Below are positions 10,896-22,239 of a stretch of 50,296 nucleotides of DNA, one piece after another (positions within the stretch are counted from its first letter, which is position 1; each line of letters begins with the position of its first letter). Below the pieces are notes generated by a model. It had not been told where the DNA came from. It did no database searches and saw nothing but the letters and a program-made list of their open reading frames with translations. Source of the DNA: Haplosporangium gracile (Eukaryota > Mortierellomycota > Mortierellomycetes > Mortierellales > Mortierellaceae); the NCBI GenBank assembly GCA_015499985.1, contig JAAAUF010000077.1:20693-70988 (forward strand), in the 5' to 3' direction. Both the position numbers and the translations under genes were made by a program.

Positions 10896-13800
10896 ATGAA
10901 GGCCTGGAGTTTCGGCAACCTCTTTTCGTCGTTAGCCGTCCCTGCAGGACTCCAGAAGCGCCTCGTCAGCTTCCTGCTCCAACGCGCCATCGGACACTTT
11001 CTGGAGGACTCACTCGACCTCGAGAAGCTTGACATTGAACTCTCCAATGGCATCGTGCACCTGACCGACCTCCGCCTCAACAGCAAGGTAAAAAATATAT
11101 AACAAACTGCATCTAAGGCTCCGTTAAGGATGTTCTTGGAACTTTTTTCTTGAGACATTGAAAGGAGGTGGGGGGAGAATAGATGGAGGAGGAGGGAGGA
11201 TAACCGAGGAAAGGCACACACGCATACAGCGCACGGAAACAAGGGTAAATACGCAAGACGACGGAAATATAATGGGGGGACGGTAAAACATCATTGTAAT
11301 GGGCGCAGTAGACTTGCTTTTTGATCGTTTCTCCGTTGGCAATTCGTTTTTTCTTTTTGTGCTATCTATGTCATTGCTCAACCGCACACTCGCATTGATA
11401 GACTTTTTGCTTGTAAAAGTTCTTTTTTTATCATTCTGGAAAGTATGAGAAAGTGCGTGTGTGTGTCAAGCAACGATGCTCTCATGCTGATAACTCTCCG
11501 AGAGTCTCATGATACTCGTTGGGCAGCATGTTCTTTTTCGCTCTCGTTGTTGTTTTTGAACGGAAGAGAAGAAAGGAGTAGTAAAAAATGTCAGTCAGAC
11601 GGACATTTCAGGGCAAACGTTGATAGGCAATCTCGACAGAAAAAGAGGAGGAAAATGTAAATGTTTGTTTTTTTGATCTGTTGAACGTAGTGTGAGGATT
11701 TACCCAGGTCACTCGACATTGTCCTTCACCTGCTTTACCTCCGGATATCTTTTGTCATGACAGCAAAGAATTACAGGCAGACAAACAAGCAAACAGGGTT
11801 CTGCATCCATCCAAGAGAGGAAGGACAAAGAGTACAACAAGCAACAAGCAAGATTTGACCTATCACCTCATCGCGCTGCATCCTCTGACGATAATTTTCC
11901 ATTGCGACGCGTGACTTTTTTGCGCTCACCATATGGTCGATCCCTACTGGTCCTCCGCCCCTTTTACCTTTTAGGTCCTGAATGATCTCGTCGCAGGAAC
12001 TCCACTCGCCGTCACAAATGGACGCATCGGATCCATCACGGCAACCATCCCCTGGCGCAACCTCTGGAATGGACAGTGTATCCTCGAAATCGACGGCATC
12101 GACATCACCCTCGCCCCTGTCCAGGCACAACCCGGTCACCTGCAGAATCTAGAGGAACAGCTCCTATCAGCATCCGTTGACCTGGCAAGCGACTTTATCC
12201 AACAGAGCAGCTCAGCCAAGGAGGAGGCTGCCCTTCAGGAATCAATTATCCAGTCACTCCAGGCTCAGGCTCAGGCTGCGCAAGCTCCTACAGGAATACC
12301 CGGCGACTTCAACTATCGACCCTTAAATCGACCTTCATCGCCACTCTTTACATCAGCAGGCTCAGCCTCCTCATCAGACGACTTTAGCGATGCCTCCGAT
12401 GGAGAGGGTGTGCAGTTTGTGGCCAAGTTGATCGAGAAACTCATGGCAAGGATCCAGGTTATTTGCAGAGGAACTACCGTGCGCCTCCAACACAGTTCCT
12501 CCCTACAGCTCGTCAACTCTCGGTCAACAGCCTCGAAGACAATGTTGGACTATGAACTGGAGATCCGGTTACCATACATTGCCTATCGGGACGAGACGCC
12601 AGGATGGGATCAGTCGACCACGGGAAGAGAGCCTGGGAGTATGGCGGCTTCGACAGTATACGGTACCGATTCCACATCAGGATCGACTATGCTGGAGGAC
12701 TCCGTTATTCCAAGCGTCATCTGGCAGGATACCCCAGAGTCAATCAAAACCATTACCTTCAAAGGCTTCTCAATCTGGATCAAGCAGAGTGGAGGTCAAG
12801 AGGAGCTTGCCAAGGTCGATCCAACACCGCAGCCATCACCCCGACCGGTACTGCAACAGACGGTCAAGACACCGGTCGAGGAGACCGCTGACGATGATCA
12901 AAGCATGTCCGACTCGGATTCGGATGTATTTGCGGACGCTCAGGAGAACTTCTCACAGTCAATAGTGGCTTCCAGGATCATCAGCAGACCAAATCCGGCT
13001 CCAACACCTCCCCCACCAACTCCAATACCTCTGCAAAGCACGCGCCCTGTCGATCAGACTCGCCTATATCAAGCTGAAATCCTGTCAACACTACAGCATA
13101 AGAATCGCGTCAAGGTTAATATCAGGAAGAATACCACTATGCTTCCCGGGCCCAACTCAACTCAGGCGCCGTCTACCGTTAAGTCGCTTCTCGATATCGA
13201 CTTTTCCATTAGGTCGATTTTCATTGCTCTTTCACCCAATCAGATCGCATTCTTGCTGGAGATTCTTTCGCTGCTGGATCATGCACCACCTCCACTCGCC
13301 AGCGATAGTCCCAAGCAGAATGTGGTCTCAGCTTATCAGACAGACATTGACAGGGAGACAAGGGACGAGCTCGGTCGTAGCCGTGATCATGCTTCTCGTG
13401 GACCTATTCCTATTCTGTGCTCTGACAACTCAGCTGAGCGACCATCAGCGCTCTACAACCTAAAACCCATATCTCCCAAACAACGCTCTCCGCCTGTCGC
13501 CCTTCTCCGAGTACCGCAGAACAGGAGCCCAGGAGGATCAACACAGGAGCCTGACAAGCATGTGGATGTAAGGAATCCCAGAACAACCATACCCACTCCC
13601 GCCGTTTTTCAGGACTCTTCGCGCTTTTTGAGCGGTTCAACCTACAGCGAGCACCGCTCAGGAACCTCGGCGCCTTCAGGAACAACTGGCAGCGCCTTAC
13701 CTACCCTGACGGTGAAACTTAAGGCCAAGGTCGGCACATTTCAAATGTTTTTTCTTTACCATGACCCACAGTCACTCAGCAACATCCCGACAGAAGCCAA

Positions 13801-16800
13801 CTTTTTCAAGTCTCCTACTCCAGAGGCTCTGAAATCAGGGCATTTGAAACTGGAGTTGGACAGCATGGTTCTCAAGTACCAACAATGGGCCTCAGCTGGT
13901 GTCAATGCAGGCGGACAGAAATCTATAAAGCACAACAAGGGACAAGTGGACTTTACGCTCAGCAACTTTGCAGTGTCGGAGTGGATCGATGCAGCGCTCA
14001 AGCCCTACGAGGTACGAGACTGGGACAGCAAGGTGGATCAGTACCGACTGCCTCTTCGGAAAACTTATATACCCATCATCGAGTTCGATGCCGCGCAGGA
14101 TTCGCTCTACCAGACCTTGTCCAACTCCAAGTTCCCAACTCTCCGACTGCCAGATCGATACATGACTGAGCGCGGTCGAGCGGCGCGGACGAAATCATCT
14201 GCACGGCCGCTTGGTAAAGCTGCGTCGCCATTTGTCTTTTCGGAACCTCAAGGAACATCCAAAGATCTAACGAGTGCTGTCACCAAGGAAGTTGTCCGCA
14301 TGCGAGTTATGCTAGGTGGCAAGAAGGACGCTTCAGGTCAAAGTGCTCTTTCCCCGGAAGGAACTCAGACGACAACCAGTTCGACAACACTTGTCCGCGA
14401 TGTCACGATTGAAGTCAAGCCTGTACACGTGCATTTGGACTTTTTCATGTTCCAACGACTTGAGAAGGTTCTACTTACTCTGATGGGCTCTGAGATGACA
14501 TCCGAGGCATCAAGTTCACACGTTGATTCAGTATCCGATCAGCCGCCTCGATGTCCTCGTGGTATGGAGCAGCAGATCATGGATGACCAGGATGGCCCAC
14601 GAAAGTCTGTCAAGGTATGTTTAATACAGTATCGATATTCTTTACAATACCTCAAGATCGTGATATTTCAAGTATTTCTAACGGTCCTGTATTGCGCGCC
14701 TCGATCCCATATTCTCTTAGACAAATACCCGTGTGCGGCTTCGCCTTAACTCCATTCAAGTTTGGGTATCTGTGCCTGACATGGCTCTTGCGCTCAAGGA
14801 GGAAAAAGATACAGGACCAGAGTACAGGACCATCTACGACATTATTGCACTGAATATTTTCAAGATGATTGTCACCAATGCATCGGACTCCAGTCCAAAA
14901 GGCTCATCTTCGGTTCAGCCCAACACTGGTTCGGGATTGAGTAGCAGGGATGATGATCATGGCTCAAAGTTGAGAGTTGAGTTTGCGTGCGTGTCAGCTT
15001 TCGTTATCCCAGCGCATGGTGGGTCTACAGCCTGGCAATATTCAATGCATATTGAGCAAACAATGTGAGATCTTGAGACATCAATTAGAAATGCTAACCG
15101 TCGTCTGTTGACATGTGTCTCTAGAAACGATGGCGAGAGCAATCCTTATGGTCGGGCCTTTGCTCAATCATCCAGGATCGATGTCAGGATTCAACTCTTC
15201 GATGCCAAGTCTTGAAATCGTGACACGCTCAGCGGGTTCAATACCTCAGCAGCATGAACGTACTCCTCCTTCCACCTTCCCACGGGTCCCTGCGTTGCAA
15301 GCGTTTGCGATCTTGGAGGCGGAAGAGAATGTTCACAACGCTGCAGATGAAGAAGAAGAGCTACTTCATTTCAAGCATCGTACTATAGGGACCTCGGTAT
15401 GTCTAACCTCATTTCATTTAAGCCGTCCATTCCTCTTGCTACCTTGCGAAAAGACCCAATGTCTGACCAAATTCTTAATATATTCATCAGCTACTCTTGA
15501 TTGATGCCCACCTCCCATTGGTGGCAGTCCATCTGGAGAAGCAGGTCCTGGATACATTGCAACTCCGGATCAACGATATGAGTACCTGGGCGACACTTTT
15601 CTCGGAAAAACTGGCATCGCAACTACCCGCGCCTCCAGAGCCTCCCAAAGTTGAGGTCTTAAGCCCACAGGAACGACCTTTGTCATACCGATTTGATGAA
15701 CCCAACGAAGGCCAAAGGAGTAGTTTTGATGGCGGCTTCAGGGATGACCAAAGCGAACATGGCACAGACCATTCGACGGCGTATGGTGAGGAACTCCGAT
15801 ATCAGGCAGAAGGAAATTCATCTCTGCCTCGTATCCGCGCGTCTCGCGACTTTCAGTTCCATTCAAGACTTGTCAAGCCGACTATGGCTTCGGTGGTCTT
15901 GTCTGCGCAAACGGGTATGTTCTCATAATCATAACTTTCCATTGCGTTTATGCTTCTATGTACCTGAACTGACAAATTTGATCGTTGACTATGTTCATAG
16001 TGGATGTAATCCTTGACTATCCTACCAAGCCCACTATCTTGGATCCAGTGCCGATTATCAAGTCCTACCAGATCAATGCTGGCGACGCACGTATTTTTGC
16101 GGCAGCAAAGTATCAAGGCGGAATAGACACGTATCTCACCATTGACGCGGAAGATATGGAGTTTTGGGAGATTACGGATGGGAAGCTCAAGGCCATGTTA
16201 CTGAAGCGGACTGTTCCCAAAAACGTCAAGGTAAAGTTTATCTATCACCTTTGTGTTCCTTCCTGATAATGGCTGGTCTTGCACGCCGATCACCAACATG
16301 GCTGTTACACCGCGACTTTTTTTGGATAGGTTAAGGCGCCCAAGCCTATGTTTCATATGACGAGCTTGCTCTCGTTCGATCCTGTGCTCAAATTCAAGGA
16401 AAACGACACGAACCTCGCCTTCACAGGGATCTCGTGGAATTTTTCGATTGACCAGACTGCTGTAGATGACGTCCAAGACTTTTTCGCTGAGCCGGTGGGG
16501 ATCGTTTACTTGAATCCGCCACATCAGTGCACCCGTGTCAGTGTAACTCTAGGAGAGTGTGGCATGGACTACAAGCCGCTTCACATCTCATCCCGCTTTG
16601 TCCTGACCTTTGAGAAGATGAAGGTAAGGTTCCGATGAAGTATCTACATTACCATTTGGTTATCTGTCGAACTGTGTTTAATGACCAATAGTCCACTAAC
16701 GCAAAATATATCTTCGTCATGACATTCAGGTCTTCTCTACCCTCATCCCAGAGTCTCCAACGCTGAAATCCAAGGTGCAAATTTACAACATGTCGCTTTT

Positions 16801-19800
16801 CTTGATTGACCAACAGCGGAGTATAATGACCCCACAGCTCCCAACTTTGGGATCATCCGGACCAGGGATCGATTCGCGGCGGTTCTGGAACGCGCTTGGC
16901 TTCGCTCAGGTTGGAGAATGTCCCTTCTTTGAGCTCCGGTCGGTCAAGAGCAAGAATGGTCAATTGCCCCTTTACGATTTGACCATCACCAATCAAATGT
17001 TCTACCTCGATACCTGCTCGGATTCGTTTGAGACTCTTGCACAGTTCGCGGCTTACATGGGCGATAATGGCGACATGCCAGCGGAGAAGAAGAAGATCTT
17101 GGAACGCCTTGCTGAGGCTGAACGCGCGTCAGACCGAGCCATGTCCAATGTGATATACCAGGATATCTTAGGTAAGTTTATGCTTTGGTTTTTTCAGAGG
17201 ACTGTAAATGACAAGCATGGCTACCTGGCAGACATGCTAACACTTCGAAACGATCATATTCAATTAGTGGCGAGCTTGGACGAGGACGCGTTCCGGAAAC
17301 CGAAGCAGGACAAGAACCTTGCAGATGCTGGAACATTGGACTTTGTCGAGGGTTTCTACTCTGTTGAACAGGATGACTCGGAGAACGACTTTTTCAAAGC
17401 CCAGGTTCAGGACACAGCTGATGTGGATGGATTTCATGAAGTCTACGCGGACCTTTTGCAGGGCACGAGAAGATCAGGTCACAACGGCAGCTCCGGTAGC
17501 GGCATTCAGGAAGCTACCAGGGGTAGCAGCAAGATCAAAGATTCCGAGTCCAAGTCCAAGGGCCAGGCACTCGCGCCTACCAGGATTGGATCAGCTCCAA
17601 GTGGCCAGTTGCAGTCGCTTACTATCTCCAGTCCCACCAGATCAGCGCGATCGTCTTTGGATGGCGGCAGACGAGATGAACCCATCAGGAAATCTGGACA
17701 TGCAAAGAAGGAGAGCGCCATCGAGGATATCCTCCGTATCCTGGATCCAGACGCCAAGTTCAATGTCATTGAGGATCACTTTTCCGTGCCAGTACTTACA
17801 GAGGAAGAGCGAGCCAAGGATGAAGGGTATGTGTCTACAATATCTTATTGACAGAATAATGGATGCCATCAAAAGTTCCTAACTTAAAGCTCGTTGTTTT
17901 TAATTATTTTAGGTCACTGGCGAAAATGCGTGTGCGTGTCCGAGATTTCAACTTTTCGTGGCGGCTGTACGATGGACTGGACTGGGAGATCTCTCGATTG
18001 GACGAAGCCGAGCGGAAGAAACAAGCCCGCCAATTTGCCAAGCGGCTATACGATCCCAACGACACCATTCACGCTAACATGGATGCTGCACAATCTAACC
18101 TCGAAGCCAGCATTTTTGAGAGCCTCTCAGGAATGCAGCCTGGCTCTTCTGATCGTCAGGGTCATGCGCGACGCGACTTTTCGCCCTGCTCTTCTGAGGC
18201 CGACTCGACCAGTGATTACCAGAACGACGTAATGAGTCAGGCCAGTGGCGCTGGAGGTCGACCCTCTTCGACATCCTCCAACTCTGGTAGCAGGAGACCG
18301 ACCCATCAGCAGAGCCGACACTCTCAATTAACAGGTCAGGGCGACCCCTTGAAACGGAAAAAGAAGCTAGAACGATCCAAGACGGCGATGATAGAGTTCA
18401 ATGCTAATAGGGTGCGAGTCGACTTTGAGGATCATGTTAGCGGTGTTGAGACGGCATCTCACCTCTCTCTAAGGGTCAGGGAGTTTGAGATTATTGACAA
18501 TCTGAAGACGTCGCACTGGCACAAGTTTCTGTCACATCAACGCCACGACTCCAGCTCGGCAAAATCAAGGTCAACACAGTCAAACATGGTGCGCATTGAT
18601 TTGGATGGTGTGCGGCCAGTTGTAAGCGCATCGACGGTTGAGTTCCGGCTCAAGGTCAAGATCTTGCCCTTGCGCCTCTACATAGACCAAGATGCGCTCA
18701 TGTTTTTGATCAAGTTCTTTGTCCAAGGCACTGGCAGTGGTGGACCCACTGGAGCTGGGGACACGCAACCTGAAGGCATGCCCGCCGTACCTGATAATGT
18801 TGAAAATAGGAAACCGAACGAGATGTACTTCCGTAAGTGTCTTGCTTCCATGTGCACCTATGTTCAACGCGTTTATAGCGTTTTCTATACACCCACTAAT
18901 GACTGTATATTATGCAACATGTTGTTGAAATGTAGAATCGGTTAAGCTAGGAGAGATTGCTGTCAAGATGGACTACAAGCCCAAGCATGTCGACTATACA
19001 GGACTTTCAGGAGGTAACTTTGTGGAGCTGATGAACTTTTTCCACCTGGATGCAGCAGAAATGACGCTTCAGGAAGTTCGACTCCACGGTATCAATGGGT
19101 TTGCAAAGATGGGTCAGGATCTGGTCGCCGCGTGGCTCCCTCACATCCGATCCACTCAGGTGCCCAACATGGTCTCTGGTCTGACGCCAATCCGATCGTT
19201 GGTCAATTTGGGATCTGGAATCGCCGACCTGGTTCTGTTACCCATTGAGCAGTACAAGCGAGATGGCCATATCATTCGTGGTCTGCAGAAGGGCGGTCAG
19301 GCGTTCACCCGTGCAACGACGTTGGAGGCACTCAAGATTGGGGCTAAGTTGGCGGTTGGAACTCAGGTTCTGTTGGAACATGCCGACGAGATCTTCGGAT
19401 CTGGAGCTGCCGCGGCGGGTGGTGGTTACGGAGGAAAGTCTGCAGCTGGAAGTCGAGACGCCACGGGAGCCGAGAGCGATGACGGTTCGGATCCCTACAA
19501 CAATAACAGCGGTAAGAGGATGGTGGCGACGATGGTGACGGATTCTGAGGCCTACATGCAGGAATCTATTGATGACGAGGACCAGCTGCTTCAGCATTTG
19601 CATTACCAACAGCAACAACAACAGCAGTTGGAACACCAGCACTACCTCCAATCGATCGGCCAGGGTACTTCGTCAACGACCTCATCGACAGGTCCTGCTG
19701 GCTCTTTGGCCAAAGGTAGCAACAATCCTGCTGCGCTCAGCAGAGTGAGCAAATATGCCAACCAGCCAGCGGACATCAACGAGGGCATGGAGCTGGCATA

Positions 19801-20041
19801 CAAGAGTCTGAGCAAGAACATTGGCACGGCGGCGCATACGATCTTTGCCGTTCCCATGGAGGTCTATGAGCGGACAGGAGCTCAGGGGTCGGTGCGGGCA
19901 GTGATCCGAGCTGTCCCTGTTGCGGTTCTGAAACCCATGATTGGTGCGACCGAGGCCTTCTCCAAGGTCCTAATCGGCATCCGTAACAGTATCGACCCTG
20001 CGCAGCGGTTGCAGAACGAAGACAAGTACAAGCGGCACTAG
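10896..20041 (+). CDS. ATG2: Autophagy-related protein 2 (bridge-like lipid transfer protein)
   Basis: Eleven exons: 10896-11087, 11975-14614, 14721-15064, 15125-15396, 15491-15914, 16001-16230, 16330-16623, 16730-17171, 17268-17826, 17913-18832 and 18936-20041, about 2,470 residues, longer than yeast Atg2. ATG2 moves phospholipids from ER to the growing phagophore, working with Atg9 and Atg18/WIPI. The N-terminus is the chorein-type lipid channel entry (LQKRLVSFLLQRAIGHFLED, then GSITATIPWRNLW in exon 2). The conserved late motif DFNFSWRLYDGLDWE begins exon 10. The C-terminal ATG2 domain in exon 11 has MDYKPKHVDYTGLSGGNFVE, HGINGFAKMGQ and QYKRDGHIIRGLQKGGQAF. Long Ser/Pro-rich insertions lie between. 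Exon 4 as drawn needs a +1 shift near 15210 (see findings). Intron 1 is unusually long (887 bp). The gene is convergent with the neuguidin gene. Confidence 0.94.
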
Positions 20042-20281
20042 TTTTCCAACAACGTACGCGGCAACAACAATAGCAACACGCGAATAACCTATACGTACAT
20101 ATTTCACGCCGCTTTTTTTTTTTCTGTATTTCCCCATACGTTCACTGCGTGATCCCAGCGCGTGCGTGCAAGACAAACAAACCAATGAACCCTCCTTTGT
20201 ACATATTTTATATGAAAATGATGCTGATGGATATGTTTTATGTATGCTAATGTATAATGAACTACTGCCGCCACCGCCGCT

Positions 20282-21988
20282 TTACTTGCGACCCTTGCCC
20301 TTGTTGTTGGATTTGCTGCGTCCAATGTTACGTTGACTCCTGTCAAAGGCAGTCTTGCCCTTTCTCCGCTTTGAGGGGTCTGACATAAGCCCATCAAAGA
20401 GTTCGTCACCTCCGTTCGATCTCTTGCGATTCCGCGAGCCACCCATATCCTCATCGTCGTCGTCACTGTCGCGGGCCATAGCGGCCTGCTTCCGCTCGTT
20501 GCGGCGGGCCAACACGTTCCTACGGCGCTGTTCGTTTGTCTCCAGATCATCCTGCAATGGTGCAATTTGTGAGAAGTCGTTCAAGTTCTGTACATTGGAA
20601 GATAATAAGTAAGGCAAGAAAATGTTGCAGCGGTTAGTTAACTTCGTTACGGCAGGAACAGAGAGTTATGACAAACGACAAAAATGGCAAAATCGGCAAG
20701 CGAAATAGTCATAAAAAAAAATTACCTCAAACTCGTTCTCGAAGCGAGGAAGAGCACCCTTACGAAGCCTTGTAATCTCCTTCTTAGAAAGCATAGTTCT
20801 CGTGAAATTCGCTTCCTCATAGTCTTCACGCTCACGCTGCTTCTGATCCATTCCCATTCCGAAATGGACTCCATCGTTCGTGAGCGACATCTCCTCAGGA
20901 CGATCGTCAAACTCGGAAACCAAATCCTTCATGACGCGGGATTTGGCAGCGCGAGCCTGGAGACGGGCCTGGTACTTCAGACGCTTGGCAACTGCACTTG
21001 AATCCTCCTCGAAATGGACGGGTGCCATCTTGGGAGCTCTGTACAATCCTGTCTTGTTGTCGTCGTCCTTTTCTTCCTGATTGTCTTCACCATCGTCGCC
21101 ACCGTTCTCGGTATCTAGGACCAGGTTCTTGGGGTTGGGCTTGAACGCCAATGGATCAGCACCTACATAGAACGATAAACACCAGACATGTTAATATCCA
21201 CCTTTTTCCTTATAATGACGCATTTTTCCCTAACCTCAGTTATATTCTTCTCCCCGATTTCCCGAATGCCAGCATCTGCCTTACCTCCAGCGTTAGACTG
21301 AGCCTCTCCATCCTGCTGCCCAACGACGGCCGCACGAACAAGTTTATCGATCTGGTACTTGAGTTTCTGCTCCACCGGTTTCATCTTCTCGAGAATCGTC
21401 CTCTGTTCGATAAGAGACACAACGGCAGGGTGGTCCTGGATGGACTGGCCGTCGAGTTTCCGGTACATGACAAAGGCGAGGTTGGCGATGTATTCCAGAA
21501 GGATATGGTATTTCACTTCCAGGAACGAGAGGCCCTTTGAGGTGTCGATTTCCTTCGAGTCCAGCCTTTTTTTTTTTTTGTTTGTTTGTTGTTGTGTGTC
21601 GGTCGGTGGGTGGGGCGTGGTGAATGGCGTGGTGAATGGCGTGGTGAGAATTATGCATTTGTTGAAAAAGGTGAACGGAATGGGTAGAGGAGGTTCATAA
21701 TGAGAAAAAAAAAAAAAAAAAAAAAAATGGAGAAACGACAGTGGTCAGTATCCCATACACCTTACTCCACAACAATTTGACACACTAACATAACAAGTCC
21801 AAGTCCCAAAGTTGTACAAAAAAAATAAAAAATAAAAAATAAGGGACATACTTGGCGATGGTGGGCTTGAGCTTGGTTTCTATCTCCTTGAGCATGGTCG
21901 CGAGCTCCTTGAGGTGTTTAGGAAAGGCGACCTGATCAAGTCGAAGGGCCTCTGCGACCGCATCTGCTGGGGATTTCGAGGCGACCAT
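20282..21988 (-). CDS. LCP5: Neuguidin / Lcp5-like Sas10-Utp3 family protein, SSU processome
   Basis: Four exons: 21988-21852, 21565-21285, 21162-20726 and 20587-20282, about 386 residues. Lcp5/neuguidin is a nucleolar component of the small-subunit processome linked to U3 snoRNA and 18S maturation. The N-terminal Sas10/Utp3 helical domain covers roughly residues 10-130, with KGLSFLEVKYHILLEYIANL, then DHPAVVSLIEQRTILEKMKP and QKLKYQIDKLVRAAVVG, which match the family core closely. Then come an acidic Asp/Glu-rich stretch, APKMAPVHFEED, a helical region and a Lys/Arg-rich tail (SNNKGKGRK) typical of nucleolar proteins. Exon 2 is joined through an acceptor preceded by an A-rich run, which is unusual but restores the family motif. 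Introns are 286, 122 and 138 bp. Confidence 0.92.
21615..21647. repeat. Short tandem direct repeat in neuguidin intron 1
   Basis: About 15-bp units of GGCGTGGTGAAT type repeat two to three times, close to a 20-bp A run at about 21708-21727. Both lie inside the first intron of the neuguidin gene. Confidence 0.75.
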
Positions 21989-22239
21989 CGTTATTGTGAT
22001 ATAGGCCTGTGTGTATGTGAGAGAAAGAGGTGAGAGGGAAGTTTGTAGACTGATGATGTTAAGGTGAAATGGGTTGGCGGACGAGTGAATGGGATGAAAT
22101 GGCGAGGAGAGTGAGCACAACTTTAACGCAGGGACAAAAAAAAAAGAAAAAAGATTTGTTTATTGAGCATTAATGAAGATAGTCACGTTGGCAAGACTGT
22201 CTCTGTGGCTCAGTATTTTTCTTGCAAAAAAAACATTCA

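Noticed and set aside
12410..14749. ATG2 exon 2 as a separate gene
   Set aside because: It is continuous in phase with the chorein exon upstream and with downstream ATG2 exons.
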